Shown here one piece after another: positions 34,107 through 45,018 of a stretch of 64,000 nucleotides of DNA. The notes under the pieces were generated by a model that saw only the letters and a list, made by a program, of their open reading frames with translations, was not told the DNA's origin and did no database searches. The stretch is taken from positions 4,799,701-4,863,700 of the forward strand of contig OZ024828.1 in the NCBI GenBank assembly GCA_964016985.1. The letters run 5' to 3'. Each line of letters starts with the position of its first letter. Position 1 is the first letter of the stretch. Position numbers and translations under genes: made by a program. The stretch is from Anodontia alba. Its lineage: Eukaryota; Mollusca; Bivalvia; Lucinida; Lucinidae.

Positions 34107-34255
34107 AGCAACTTTGAGCGGAGCTATACTTCGCATATAATGTATAAGCCCGATAGTCACAAAGGACCAGGAAATAGTACGGACCGACTTTTTTAGGCCT
34201 CAACACAAGCACTTAACGACAGCTGCTGCGAACACAAATCAAAATCAAAATCAAT

Positions 34256-34363
34256 TCCCAGCTAGCATTCTTTAAAAATCTATAGCGGGCCGTTATCGGC
34301 CCGTCAGCTACCCTGACGGGCCGATAACGGCCCGCTATAGATTTATGTAGAATGCTTACTGGG
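34256..34363. mobile_element. P5 GC-rich near-perfect palindrome
   Basis: Same arms as 21720-21828, with loop 'agctaccct', the reverse complement of the other copy's loop. The two copies are therefore in opposite orientations. Confidence 0.85.
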
Positions 34364-34540
34364 TTACCACCTGTTGATGTCTCTAAAGTCTACTATATAA
34401 ACGGCAAGCTGCGTGAACCAGATCAGCCGCACGTGTGTGGTGTCTGATCTAAGTCTACACAGTGTGCTCTAGCTGTCTGTCCAAATACCTAGAGTAAAAT
34501 ACGGTACTGCGAAACAGTAGTGAGTATTCTGGCACGACTG

Positions 34541-34814
34541 CATCACGAAAACAAGCCTATATAATTTTGACCCATTAAACCCCACTTTTATATAGTAAAA
34601 CTGGGGTTTACATGGGTATAGTTTATTTTTCTTTTCTTGCTAAAAGCATGGATTGTGGGCACTCGTTAGAACCGTCTCACCGAGGCGGTTCTAATGAGTA
34701 CCCACAATCTATATTCTGAGCAGAAATATGAAAACTATCGGAATTTTTATCTGAAAATTTTCACTTTTGAACGTTGAATTTTCAATATATTTGAATAGGC
34801 ATGTTTTCGTAATG
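34541..34814 (+). mobile_element. P1 foldback element, copy 16
   Basis: CATCACGAAAACAAGCC to ATGTTTTCGTAATG; several mismatches in the core (gaaccgtctcaccg). Noncoding. Confidence 0.8.
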
Positions 34815-35059
34815 TTAAATTTTCCCTTCAAAAATATACTTAGCAAAAAAAAAAAGAAAGTATCCAGTTTTCCAATAAAAAGTCTACAAAAAGGTACTTC
34901 AGTACTTCTTAAAACTTTCCATGATTATTGTTTGCGAGATATCAGACTACAACATGCCAAAACAGGAACTTGGCAATGAGTTATCTATGCAACGCCGATT
35001 TGTAGTAAATTTGTTACTAAGGCACATGCGCAGGGATAAATTTGGTTTGCAGTTAATTC

Positions 35060-35346
35060 TTTATAGTCTAGGCACAAATACAATCATGGGAATGACTTAA
35101 ATTAAGTCAGCTTATTCTCTCTAATGAGGTTTGAAATTATCTCCCTTGAAATTAAACATATAGAGATTTTCTTTAAATTCATTAAATTGGTCGTGTTTTT
35201 TTTTTTTTTTTTTTTTTTTTCAAATTGTTTTCTTGACATTACAATCTTTATTGTAGGAATGCAACTTATGAAGAAAATGCATTGTTTTGGCAGTTACAGC
35301 AAACTGAATTTCTTATGGAAACGCTATTTTAACGGAATTTGAACAG

Positions 35347-35378
<32 letters not shown>

Positions 35379-35770
35379 AAAACAGAATTAAGCATATTCC
35401 TTGCAGCCTTGATACACAAGTCAGAAGCAATCCCTGCATTGCAGATTTACAAATATCGGTCCATCAGTGTATGATATGAGATATTGTTCACTCAAATTGC
35501 GGTTTTATTGCATAAAAGCATTTTTCTACTGGCATTTAATCTGTGTTTTTCAAAATTTTCATTTGTGGAAACAGAAACTACCCTTTGTGTGTTTAAAGTA
35601 GTGTACTATTCATTATTGACTCAGCATTCTGACATGGACTGACCCACCCCATAGCCAGATGGCTCATATTTCAGAACATGTATTAGACAAGGAATTTTCA
35701 TCCGTCTTCACTCAAGCATGAAAAATGTTACATGGATACTTTCTTTTGTTGCTGAATATACAACAAAATT
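35060..35770. other. No gene; T and A homopolymers
   Basis: A T23 run at 35198-35220 and an A run at 35346-35376. Otherwise low-copy AT-rich DNA. Confidence 0.4.
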
Positions 35771-35775
35771 TATTC

Positions 35776-36054
35776 CATCATGAAAACATACCTATATAAT
35801 TTTGACCCCCTTAAACCCCACTTGTATATAGTAAAACTGGGGTTTACAGGGGTATACCTTATTTTTCTTATTTCTGCTTAAAACATAGATTGCGGGTACT
35901 CGTTAGAACCGCCTCGTGGAGGCGGTTCTAACGAGTGCCCACAATCTATGTTTTGAGCAGAAATTTGAAAAATGTCAGATTTTTTTATCTGAAATTTTTC
36001 ATTTTTTTGGTGGTAAAATTTTCACTATATTTGAATAGGCGTGTTTTCGTAATG
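35776..36054 (+). mobile_element. P1 foldback element, copy 17
   Basis: CATCATGAAAACATACC to GTGTTTTCGTAATG, core centre cctcgtggaggcgg. 36055-36390 after it holds nothing I recognise. Confidence 0.85.
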
Positions 36055-36393
36055 ACTTCAAATAAAGACGTGCAGCCCTTTTAACTGAAGTCGTGCCTTG
36101 TATATGTTCCCTGAAGTGTGTCTTAATTATTAATACACTTTTAATCGCACGCAGTTTAAATACTGACTGCTTCATTTTATTTTTGGTACTTGGTATTGTA
36201 AAACGGTCTAAATTCTTATTAAAATGATATTTCTAATCCAGTGGATTTTGTTTTGTCTGCAATAAGCAGACATTGAAATATGATTTGCAATATTCTGGGA
36301 AATTGTTAATATTAATATTTACGTATCAAAGGATTTTTCTCTTTTTCTTTTCTCTTTTTTTTTTCTTTTGTATATAACATGCCGTGTTTGGCT

Positions 36394-36586
36394 TAACCTT
36401 TACCACATTCTGGTCTAATTCAGCAGACGACAAATTGGTGATATTTTTTCTTCTTTTTCACAGAAAACAGGATTGACATTTCATGCAAATTGCATGAAAT
36501 GTCAAATCCTGTTTCTTGGAAAAAATCAGAAAAAATATTTCAAGATGTCGTCTACTGAAAATTTTACCCAGAATGCTGAGCGTTAA
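36394..36586. mobile_element. P3 foldback element
   Basis: 'cagcagacgacaaattggtg' to 'gatgtcgtctactg'. The central arms meet directly (catgcaaattgcatg), so the loop and inner arm are lost. The tail 'gctgagcgttaa' is typical. Confidence 0.7.
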
Positions 36587-36774
36587 ATGCCTGAGCACGC
36601 TGTACAGAGTCAGATAAAAGTGCTAATTAATCTGAAAAGGGGATACGGTAAAAATACAGAGCAAAGGATAAGAAAACACAAAGTCGGTTTGATTGAGTCT
36701 GTTGAAGGCCTTTTTAATTGTAGATATATTCTACATTATCCAATGATTCTTTTAGCGGGATTGATACGCTTTCA

Positions 36775-37110
36775 AGGGAGACAACTGTAAAAATTGTTTT
36801 TGTCTCCCTTCTGAAACGGGGTCTACTTTAAAAGGAGCAAAAATGCTTTCTCTGGCTGGGAGCAAATTCTTTCATTTTAGAGTCGACTTTTTTTTTTCAG
36901 AAGGGACTTGGTGTGCTGAAAAACGAATAGGAAGTCACAATAGTTTCCGCCCTTGTTTAAAAGGGCAGAAAATGTACCGAATGTATCAAGTTCCCTTAAG
37001 ATGTTACGCCTTTTTCGATAAGTATCTGTCTCTAGAAAATCCATTTGAGTTTCTGTTTATGGAAGAAAAAAAACATTATTGCATATGCAAAAAGTTAAGA
37101 GCTTGAAGGG
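36775..37110. repeat. R3 dispersed repeat
   Basis: Contains 'ttttgtctcccttctgaaac', 'ggggtctactttaaaagga' and 'aagtcac', shared with 49556-49800 and partly 59500-59668. The apparent ORF at 36843 is not conserved among copies. Confidence 0.45.
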
Positions 37111-37149
37111 TAATCTAGGCGAGGCACAGGAATGTCTTCTATCAAACCA

Positions 37150-37360
37150 TTACGTTACATACATATGCCGTAATTATCCTAAGTATTCGGATGGATAGGC
37201 CAGAGCAATCAGTGTGAATCCACGGGGCAGAACGGCAGACAGCGAACAGTGTAGACCCAGAACAGACGCCGCAAAACCCGGCATCTGGCCGCAAAACGCG
37301 GCGTCGGATCAAGGTCTACATTGTTTGCCATTCACCCAGCGTTTCTAGGCACTTGGACAT
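37150..37360. mobile_element. P7-like palindromic element
   Basis: 'ccgtaattatcctaagtatt' end as in P7, then two 'gacgccgcaaaac' type hairpin pieces ('cagacgccgcaaaacccggc' and 'cgcaaaacgcggcg'), so the centre is duplicated. Confidence 0.5.
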
Positions 37361-37365
37361 GTAGT

Positions 37366-37580
37366 CATCACGAAAACATGCCTTTATAATTTTGTCACCC
37401 TTAAGGCCCATTTTTATATAGTAAAACTAGGGTTTACAGGGGTATACATTTTTTTTCTTATTTCTGCTCAGAAACACAGATTGTGGGTACTCGTTAGAAC
37501 CGCCTCGTCGAGGCGGTTCTAACGTGTTCCCACAATGTATGTTTTGAGCAGAAATAAAAATATCCGAATTTTTACATGAA
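37366..37580 (+). mobile_element. P1 foldback element, copy 18, right end missing
   Basis: Left end and core are intact. At about 37580, after 'atccgaatttttacatgaa', the sequence switches to P8. The usual P1 right TIR is absent. Confidence 0.75.
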
Positions 37581-37863
37581 TATCCGTACCTCGACATATC
37601 AGAGTTGAGAGAGTGAGGAAAACAATATATTGAACAACCACATTTAACAAATGAATGTGTAATTTGACTCCTGAAGTTAGAAATATATATATTAAATAAT
37701 GTGGAAAAGAGGAGAAATTGCTCCTTAGGAGCAATTTCTCCTCTTTTCCGCATTATTTTGTTACCTGTTGTCATAGTTTCATGTTAAAACAGGGACCAGA
37801 TTTTCACTCCGAGATAGGCGGTAATTCGAAATAAGCGAGTTCGAGATAACGAGGTTCGACTGT
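37581..37863. mobile_element. P8 pogo-like MITE, reverse and truncated
   Basis: Starts inside P8 (tatccgtacctcgacatatc), keeps the hairpin gaggagaaattgctcc and ends GAGGTTCGACTGTA. About 45 bp of one end is lost at the P1 junction. Confidence 0.7.
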
Positions 37864-38029
37864 ACATTGTAATCAAGATACTGAGCAGGCCGCCCGTATG
37901 CCATGTTTTCGGTCGATTATACTTATATAAGAGCTTTTTAGTTTGGTTTCTCTTGCAACAAGTTGTTTATTTTAAATTTAATATTGTATCCATAGCTCAA
38001 GTAAAGGTACTTTTTCAGCTTAAAAGTAT

Positions 38030-38150
38030 TGATTTTTTTTCTTATTTCTCCATGAAAACATACGTTGTGGTACTCATTAGAAGCGCCTCGGCGAGGCGCT
38101 TCTAATAAGTATCACATTATATGTTTGTGTAGAGAAATAAGAAAAAAAAT
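38030..38150. mobile_element. P10 hairpin element
   Basis: 'cttatttctccatgaaaaca' arm, core tactcattagaagcgcctcg and complement, then 'agagaaataagaaaaa'. Shares the P1 core. Confidence 0.65.
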
Positions 38151-38406
38151 ATGGATATCTCCTCTTATCTGCAGTTATGGATTTCTCTTGAAATTTCCAC
38201 AAATAAAAATAGAAAAGCATTACTCCGCAAATATTCTTGACATTTCGCATTTAAAAGAATAGATAATGTTAAGTAAAACATAACCAGCGCTATTGAAAGT
38301 CTTTAAATTCCGGTTAATGCCACGGTGACCCGGAAAATCCATTTCAGTTTTCAGATGTTCAAGCTAAGAGGTAACGTAAAATCAGCAATATACAGCATTT
38401 GCATAA

Positions 38407-38684
38407 CATTACGAAAACATGCCTATTCAAATATATTGAAAATTTCACCTCCAAAAACTGTAAATTTACAGATAAAAAATTCTGATATTTTTCATATTTC
38501 TGCTCAAAACATAGATTGTGGGTACTCGTCAGAACCGCCTCGACGAGGCGGTTCTAACGAATACCCACAGTCTATGTTTTAAGCAGAAATAAGAAAAATA
38601 ATGTATACCCCTGTAAACCCCAGTTTTACTGTATAAAAGTGGGGTTTAAGGGGGTCAAAATTATATAGGCATGTTTTCGTGATG
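38407..38684 (-). mobile_element. P1 foldback element, copy 19
   Basis: CATTACGAAAACATGCC to ATGTTTTCGTGATG, core centre cctcgacgaggcgg. Confidence 0.85.
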
Positions 38685-38753
38685 AACAGAACAGTAGACT
38701 GTAACACGTATACAAACCATTCGAAAGTCTAGTAGATGACATTCTAAAACATG

Positions 38754-38783
<30 letters not shown>

Positions 38784-38784
<1 letters not shown>

Positions 38785-39043
38785 TGTGTTGAGATTTTAC
38801 GGCCCAGTCAACCCAATGGGGTCATGTCGAGCGCGGTCAGTTTACCTTACCACACGATTACTGGGCAGGCTTAGTCCTGTAAGCGGTTAACCAGTATTGT
38901 GCATATTCTTTCGCCAGACACTGACAAGTGCCCTTCTTGAGTCAGCGGAAGGGAGAGAATGACCGTAGAAAATATTTCATTATCAATCTCCACGAAAGAA
39001 TGTTGCCGACCTCGGCGGGGGTTGAACCCGCGATCTCCTGGTC
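38784..39043 (-). mobile_element. tRNA-derived SINE, 5'-truncated
   Basis: Same body as 48161-48470 ('gttgaggttttacggccc' to 'gggggttgaacccgcg'), but it stops at 'ctcctggtc', losing about 45 bp of the tRNA head. An (ATT)n run abuts both ends (38755-38783 and from 39045). Confidence 0.8.
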
Positions 39044-39049
39044 AATATT

Positions 39050-40030
39050 ATTATTATTTGTTTGTTTGTTTATTTGTATCTTGCTGTTTTTTGTTGTTGT
39101 TTTTTTTTCAGCGAAAATAAGGATTACTATTTTATTTATTTTCTGATCCTCTTGGATTATACATGTATTATATATACCTTATATGTGAAAATGGAGTTCC
39201 GCTTAAAGGAGCTGAGGACGTGGGGCATGAGGGATATTGTGTTTTTATTGCTCCTAATGAAGACTCATTCGACCGAGTCTTAAGTTATTGGTTTATTGCG
39301 TATTTCCAAATGTAATGGCAGCGGCTGTCGTCATGTAATTGGAGGCTGTAATACCTAGTCCTGTACTTCGCCAGAGATCTGATATCATCTAATTTTCTAG
39401 TCCTTTGGGACTATTGAGCTTAAACATTAAACAATTATATAAGCAAATTGATATTTGTCTGTTACTCTAATTATATAAGCAAATAGAGTAACAGACAAAT
39501 ATCAATTTAACCCATGCACCACGTCCCAGTGGTTGGTATAAAAATCAGCGTGGTACTGCTGACCCTCGCATGTTCCAATGCGGTACTTCTGCTGCAATTC
39601 AACTTCAATCTGTTTTCCGGCTTGAATTACTTTTGTGGTCATTCATCCTTTATCCGTTACCATGTCAGGGCTGTGTTCCATGATGTAGGGCTTTCCTGGG
39701 TATCCCAATCTTTTATTTTTTTACCCCTGACCCGAGCACCAGGGTTTAGGGCTTAAAATCGATAAAGCGTTGCGTGAAACTAGCGCACGGGACATGCATA
39801 CAGCAAGTTTGGCTGACATCCTAGCAATGATGTGGAAAGTGATAGCATAACAGAAGAAAATGAACTAATTACTGCCCCTTAAGATCTTAAGGTCAATGAT
39901 CGAAATTTGACATTTTTGCCCGGCCTGCAGGTTCAGGTCTAGAAAACAAAATGGTGTTGCGGGAGCTTACAAACACCACAAGGGCAAACAGCTAATTGCG
40001 GTGAAATCTGTACAAGGAGGAGGTGGAGTA
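39050..40030. other. No gene; one perfect hairpin at 39445-39508
   Basis: 'aattgatatttgtctgttac' and its complement form a 24-bp stem around a copy of 'attatataagcaaat'. That 15-mer also occurs just left of the stem. The ORF at 39514 is unsupported. Confidence 0.45.
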
Positions 40031-40034
40031 AATG

Positions 40035-42417
40035 AAAACAAGAGGCCCAAGGGCCACAATTCGCTCACCTGCATATTTGCAAATGCCATGCAACAGTTTT
40101 CAAGTATTACCACAGCAGATGGGATACAATTTGACCATACCATAAAACACTCTCATCATTTTAATAAACTTGCATTGGTAGACTCTGAGTCCCCGATGCT
40201 GTATACCAAGATTCAGCCTCAAAGCTTTCTTAGTACTGGAGAAGAAGATTTTTAAGTGTTTTTAACATATATGGGCACGGCAGCCATCTTGTTCACTGAT
40301 GTAGAACCGTTTGAACAAAGTGTCAACATCCCTTCGACAGAAGGCCCCATATGAAATCTGGTGAAAATTGGTCAAGTGGTTTTAGAGAAGACATTTACAG
40401 ATTTCAAGGTTTTATATATGTATATAGCACATGGGCAAGGGCAGATAACCACCGGGGGGGGGGGGGGGGGGGCAAAATTTTGATCCTAACTAAAACATTT
40501 TACTTCTTTAATCATACATTGTAAGTTTCAGCCATTAGTCTTAAATACACATTGAAAACAAGAATTCGGCCGAAGGCGGCGTCGCACCTGTTGGGGCAAA
40601 TGTCACAGGAGCCACAATCAGAACGTGGTTATTAAATAAGTTTATTTTTATTCTTAGCAGTGCTTAGTTGGAATACTGGGTTAAAAGAAAATGTAGACAA
40701 AGTGCTCAGTGGACACATGTATTCCCGGCCAGTGCCATTCCCTCTATTGGCTATATCTCCAGCACAGTATGCTGCACTGACTTTTTGTATTATACAGCTC
40801 AATGATAATGGAACGTCGACATAAAATGTGTAAAAGTCGCTGGAGCTTGAAATATAGGTCAAGGTCACCGGGTCAAGATACCTGCCAAGTCAGTACATCG
40901 AGGAGAGCACTATGCAAGGTCTGGTGGTTGTAGGCCTTATAGTTAAGGAGACATCGACTGTCGACATAAAATGTATCAAAGTCACCGGAGCGTGAAATAT
41001 AGGCCAAGGTTACCAGGTCAAGGTACCTGCCGATTAAGTACATCGAGGTGAAGCACTATGCAAGGTTTGGTGGTTGTAGGTCTTATAGTTGAGGAGATAT
41101 CAAATGTTGACGTAAAATGTGTCAGTCACTGCAGCGCAATATATAGGTCAAGGTATCTGCCGAGTCAGTACATCAAGAAGAAGCACTATGCAAGGTTTGG
41201 TGGCTGTAGGCCTTATAGTTGAGGAGATATCGAACGTTGATGTAAAATGTGTCAAAGTCACTGAAGCATGAAATATAGGTCAAGGTCACCGGATCAAGGT
41301 ACCTGCAAAGTCCGTACACTGAGGAGAAGCACTATGCAAGATTTGGTGGTTGTAGGCCTTATAGTTGAGGAGATATACACTATTGAGGCAAAAAGCGACT
41401 AACTTCACATGAAAAAAAGTAATAAAAATTAATCTGAGGTTGATATCTAAATCAAATGCACATTTTCAGACCATGGGGAAAATGCCTGCAAAGTTTCATA
41501 AAGATCAGTTAAAACTTGTAGGAGGAGCTGCGCACACAAGACACCTACTTTATTTATACCATTGAGGCAAAAGGTGACTAAGTTCACAATGTGAAAAAAA
41601 GTGAAAAAAAAGTACATAATGTAAAGAAAAAAAAAATACAAAAATTATCTGAAGTTTATGTCCAAACCACATGCATATCCTCAGACAATGTAGAAAATGC
41701 CTGCAAAGTTTCAAAACAATTAGTTAAAACCTGTAAAAGGAGTTGCATACACAAGACACCCACTCTATGTATACTATTGAGGCAAAAAATGACAAAGAAC
41801 ATAATGTGAAAAAAATGACAGAAATTAATCTGAGGTTTATGTCCAAATCACATGAACATCTTCAGACCATGTATAAAAAAAATGCCAGCAAAGTTTAAAA
41901 AATATTGATTAAAACCTGCAGGAGGAGTTGCGCATACAAGATATGTATTATCAGAGTGAGACGGAACCACGGAAGCGCAAATACTATGTACCCAATTTTT
42001 CTCTGAAAAAATGGGGGACAAAAACTCAACAAAGTCAATGGACGATGAAATATAGGTTAGGTCAAATATGGACGACTGCATTCAGGCAGACAAGCTACGA
42101 TGTATGCATGTGCCAAGTATCACTTGGCCAAATCAAAGGAAAACTTGTAAGAAAAATTGACTTTTAAAGTGTTAACAAGATTTTTCTTTGATTTAGCCTG
42201 AGGACCTAGTTTTTGATCCCAAGTGTCTCAGTTTCAAACTGAACCTACCAGTAGATTTTATAGAGGCAAACATTCTCAGCAAGTTTCACAAAGATTGGAT
42301 CAAGGTTGTGACCTTTAGTGCATAAACAAACTAATTGTTGAACATGGACGATGGATGATGAACGACGGACTGAGGATGATAAAAATACCTCACCCTGAGC
42401 AATGCTCAGGTGTGCTA
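40035..42417. mobile_element. Mollusc tandem-repeat element with three unit types
   Basis: Left edge 'agaggcccaagggccac' and TTCGCTCACCTG; right edge GCTCAGGTGTGCTAAAAA. Unit type one (about 40100-40560) matches the units of 29900-32731. Type two (40800-41390) is four direct copies of 125-130 bp with 'aggtcaaggtcaccggg' and 'gaagcactatgcaagg'. Type three (41390-41960) is three copies of about 170 bp with 'atgcctgcaaagtttca'. A G21 run lies at 40455-40475. No transposase. Confidence 0.7.
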
Positions 42418-42499
42418 AAAATATGTGAAGATACCCAGGAAATACCAAAATCACAACCAGCCTCTCAAAGGCATCAAAAGGAGACATGAGAAGTAAACA

Positions 42500-42620
42500 A
42501 TGAAAAAACAAACGTCTTAAAATGCCACTGAATTTTATTTTTTTCAGAGTAAATACAGCTTGACACTTTATGTGAACCATCTGCAGGCCTTATTTTCTCT
42601 GAAAAAAAAAAAAAGTTAGG
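42500..42620. mobile_element. P3-related relic
   Basis: 'cgtcttaaaatgccactgaa', 'tttttttcagagtaaat' and 'ctgaaaaaaaaaaaaa', matching the P3-related copies at 53503 and 61255. Confidence 0.35.
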
Positions 42621-42964
42621 ATATTGTAGATTATAACCAAACCTATCATATACAGCTCAATGAAATAGTTTTGTCTATTTAGACTCATTACTTAATTGGC
42701 ATGCGCCGGAGCTATGTCAAAGAAATCACGCAATGTTGATGTCTCCAGGCATCCAGTAGTTTTGAATAAACCACAGTTGATGACGCCATCCATTTAATCC
42801 CCATGCAAAAGTACTGGGCAATAGTTTTGACTATACCAGGATTAGTGACATCAACTTTCACAGGATTGATGTTGATGTACCTACATTGCAACCAATTAAA
42901 GCAGAGCTCATTGGCTAAATCAACAGTTTTAGCATTAGTTGGGTAATAAAACCGTTATTTCATG

Positions 42965-43110
42965 GCTGTTTTGATGGAATAGTCAAAACTACTGCCCTCT
43001 GTACTGTGGACAGCCTGATGTACTATTGCCCTCGGCCTCGGGCAATAGTGCATCAAGTTGACCAAGGTATCTCGGGTAGTAGTTTTGACTATTTCACAAA
43101 CAGGCATGAA
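42965..43110. mobile_element. Palindromic element with nested hairpin
   Basis: 'gaatagtcaaaactactgcc' pairs with 'gtagtagttttgactattt'. The centre 'actattgccctcgg' pairs with 'cctcgggcaatagt'. No ORF. Confidence 0.6.
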
Positions 43111-43250
43111 ACAACTGTTTAATGTTTGCTGCTGTTGTGGCTGGCACTTCAAGGTTTAAAAATATATAAATACATGTATAAAACTTTTGCACAGTGTACT
43201 TAAAAGTCTGTGCATGCTCATCCAGATCTGTACATTTCACATGATGAAAC

Positions 43251-44194
43251 CAGGGTTCATACAGGCAAGGCCAAGTCAAATTCAAGGACTTTTTCAGGAC
43301 CAACTTTAAGTTTTCAAGGACTATAATACTTACACAAATTCGTAAAATCTGGCACTGTCATTCATTGCTTCCACATCCAGTGAAAACATATGGGTTAAAA
43401 AAAATTGATAATTTCTGTTAAAATGAACTCTCTTAAAAACCAAAAGTATTAAGCTGTGGTTGCAGTAAATGAACTTTCTTAAAACCAAAAGTATTAAGCT
43501 GTGGTTGCAGTTTCTGTTTTAACCTGTGCGAAATTTATGAATGTCCGAGAGATCACTTTTTCTTGTTTCTTATGCCCCTCTCCCTGCGCCTGTGACCATA
43601 ATGAACTTTCACCCATTTGTGTCGATGTCCTTATTACAAGGTTGACAGTGCGCCTTATGTTTACTGTTTGTTTCCTTTACCCAAGATATCGTTTTTGCCA
43701 CTCTCTGCTATAAACACACATTTCCATTACGCAGAAATAAATTCAGGGTCCAAAAAAACACAAGCTAAAGAACAGCAGACGCCATTTTTGTTTTTTGTTT
43801 AGTCTGGTTATTTGAATTGACCTTTTTCAGTAATAAAAGTTATCAAAATCGCCAAGTACCAGTCTGCAAGGGAGACAATCCAAACATCCAAGTACGAATC
43901 ATTCGAACCTATGTGTATTCGAACTTTGTTTTCGCGCCCAGCACATTCGAACTCTTTAGTTATGGAACTCCTGCTCATCTGTCTTTACTCGAAACTTGTC
44001 GATTTTTTTAGGAACTTTACTTTTGATTCTCACAGAGATTTAAAATTGTCTAGAACACAAGAAAATGTGAAATTCAAGTACTTTTCAAGGTCTATGGTCA
44101 GTTTTCAAGGGCTTTTCAAGACAAATTTTGTTTTCAAGGACTTTTCAAGACTGCCCTTCATTTTCAAGTACTTTTCAAGCCTGTGCGAACCCTG
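43251..44194. mobile_element. Non-autonomous hAT-like element with TGAAAC flanking repeats
   Basis: TIRs CAGGGTTCATACAGGC and GCCTGTGCGAACCCTG. TGAAAC lies directly outside both ends (43245-43250, 44195-44200). Subterminal 'ttttcaaggacttttcaag' repeats crowd both sides. A 56-bp direct repeat ('ccaaaagtattaagctgtgg') lies at 43430-43515. No transposase in 944 bp. The 6-bp duplication is shorter than the 8 bp usual for hAT, so the superfamily is tentative. Confidence 0.7.
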
Positions 44195-44351
44195 TGAAAC
44201 ACTTCCTTACTTAAAATGACTTGCACAAGAAGGACATGGGAACCATGAGCTATGGCTGAAAGAAACAACAAAAATTCGAGATCATAATATGTATGTCAAG
44301 AGCCTTATTATAAGAAAAACGACTCTTATCACATATACCTGCAATGAACAA

Positions 44352-44630
44352 CATTACGAAAACACACCTATTCAAATATATTGAAAATTTTAAAACGAAA
44401 AAAAGGAAAATTTTCGGATAAAAAATTCTGATAGTTTTCATTTTTCTTCTCAAAACATAGATCATGGGTACTCGTTAGAACTGCCTCGCCGAGGCGGTTC
44501 TAACAAGTACCCACAATCTATGTTTTGAGAAGAAATAAGAAAAATAATGTATACCCCTGTAAACCCCAGTTTTACTACATAAAAGTGGGGTTTAAGGAGG
44601 TCAAAATTATATAGACGTCTTTTCCTGATG
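44352..44630 (-). mobile_element. P1 foldback element, copy 20
   Basis: CATTACGAAAACACACC to CGTCTTTTCCTGATG. It lies about 200 bp beyond the distal ATXN10 terminal exon. Confidence 0.8.
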
Positions 44631-44806
44631 AGATGAGCCTGGGCATTCTCACTTACTCAACAGGAACTTTGTTGCACTCTCATATTATGAAAATGATTTT
44701 TTTGTCGGCTTACCAAATTACTTGCTACAGTTGCATATACTGACAGAGAAGACTCCGATCAGACTACACATAACATTCCTTTTCTCAAGTTGTAGCTCAT
44801 ATATAT

Positions 44807-44812
44807 TTTATT
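44807..44812 (-). terminator. ATXN10: AATAAA polyadenylation signal, distal ATXN10 end
   Basis: AATAAA on the minus strand starts 24 nt after the stop of exon H2, in the context 'agAAATAAAatat'. The same signal sits at the same distance after exon H1, supporting a common duplicated origin. Confidence 0.65.
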
Positions 44813-44836
44813 TCTAATTTGTATAAAAAAGAAATG

Positions 44837-45018
44837 CTATCTTTTTAGTTTTTTCACAATAAGTCCATTCTCGTCAGTCTGTACTTGTAACCCTAAATCT
44901 TCTAGTACAGCTTGATTATTTGCAACACCCTGCATATTTAACTCTGCAATAAACTGTCTGTTTTCTTCATTATTCTCGGTTAGATTGTGGATAGCAAATA
45001 TTGACCACTGAGTTATAA
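44837..45018 (-). CDS. ATXN10: ATXN10 terminal exon H2 (distal copy)
   Basis: The acceptor 'cctatttacag' precedes it. It supplies two bases plus 59 codons and TAG. Reading: ITQWSIFAIHNLTENNEENR, then QFIAELNMQGVANNQAVLED, tail GLIVKKLKR. This is the conserved ataxin-10 C-terminal domain (human AIRNLTEDN region). It matches exon H1 at 38 of the first 50 residues, and the tails differ. It is intact, so it is not an obvious pseudo-exon. Used with exon G it makes the longer isoform by one residue. Confidence 0.9.

Noticed and set aside
36587..37106. Consecutive ORFs at 36.6 and 36.8 kb as exons of a gene
   Set aside because: The second is within repeat R3, whose other copies (49.6 and 59.5 kb) do not keep the frame; no convincing splice sites.
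15727..38582. Recurring peptide LEPPRRGGSNEYPQSMF in many ORFs (16, 17.5, 37.6, 38.4 kb and others)
   Set aside because: It is the translated P1 core palindrome. It appears on both strands and follows the repeat, not a gene.
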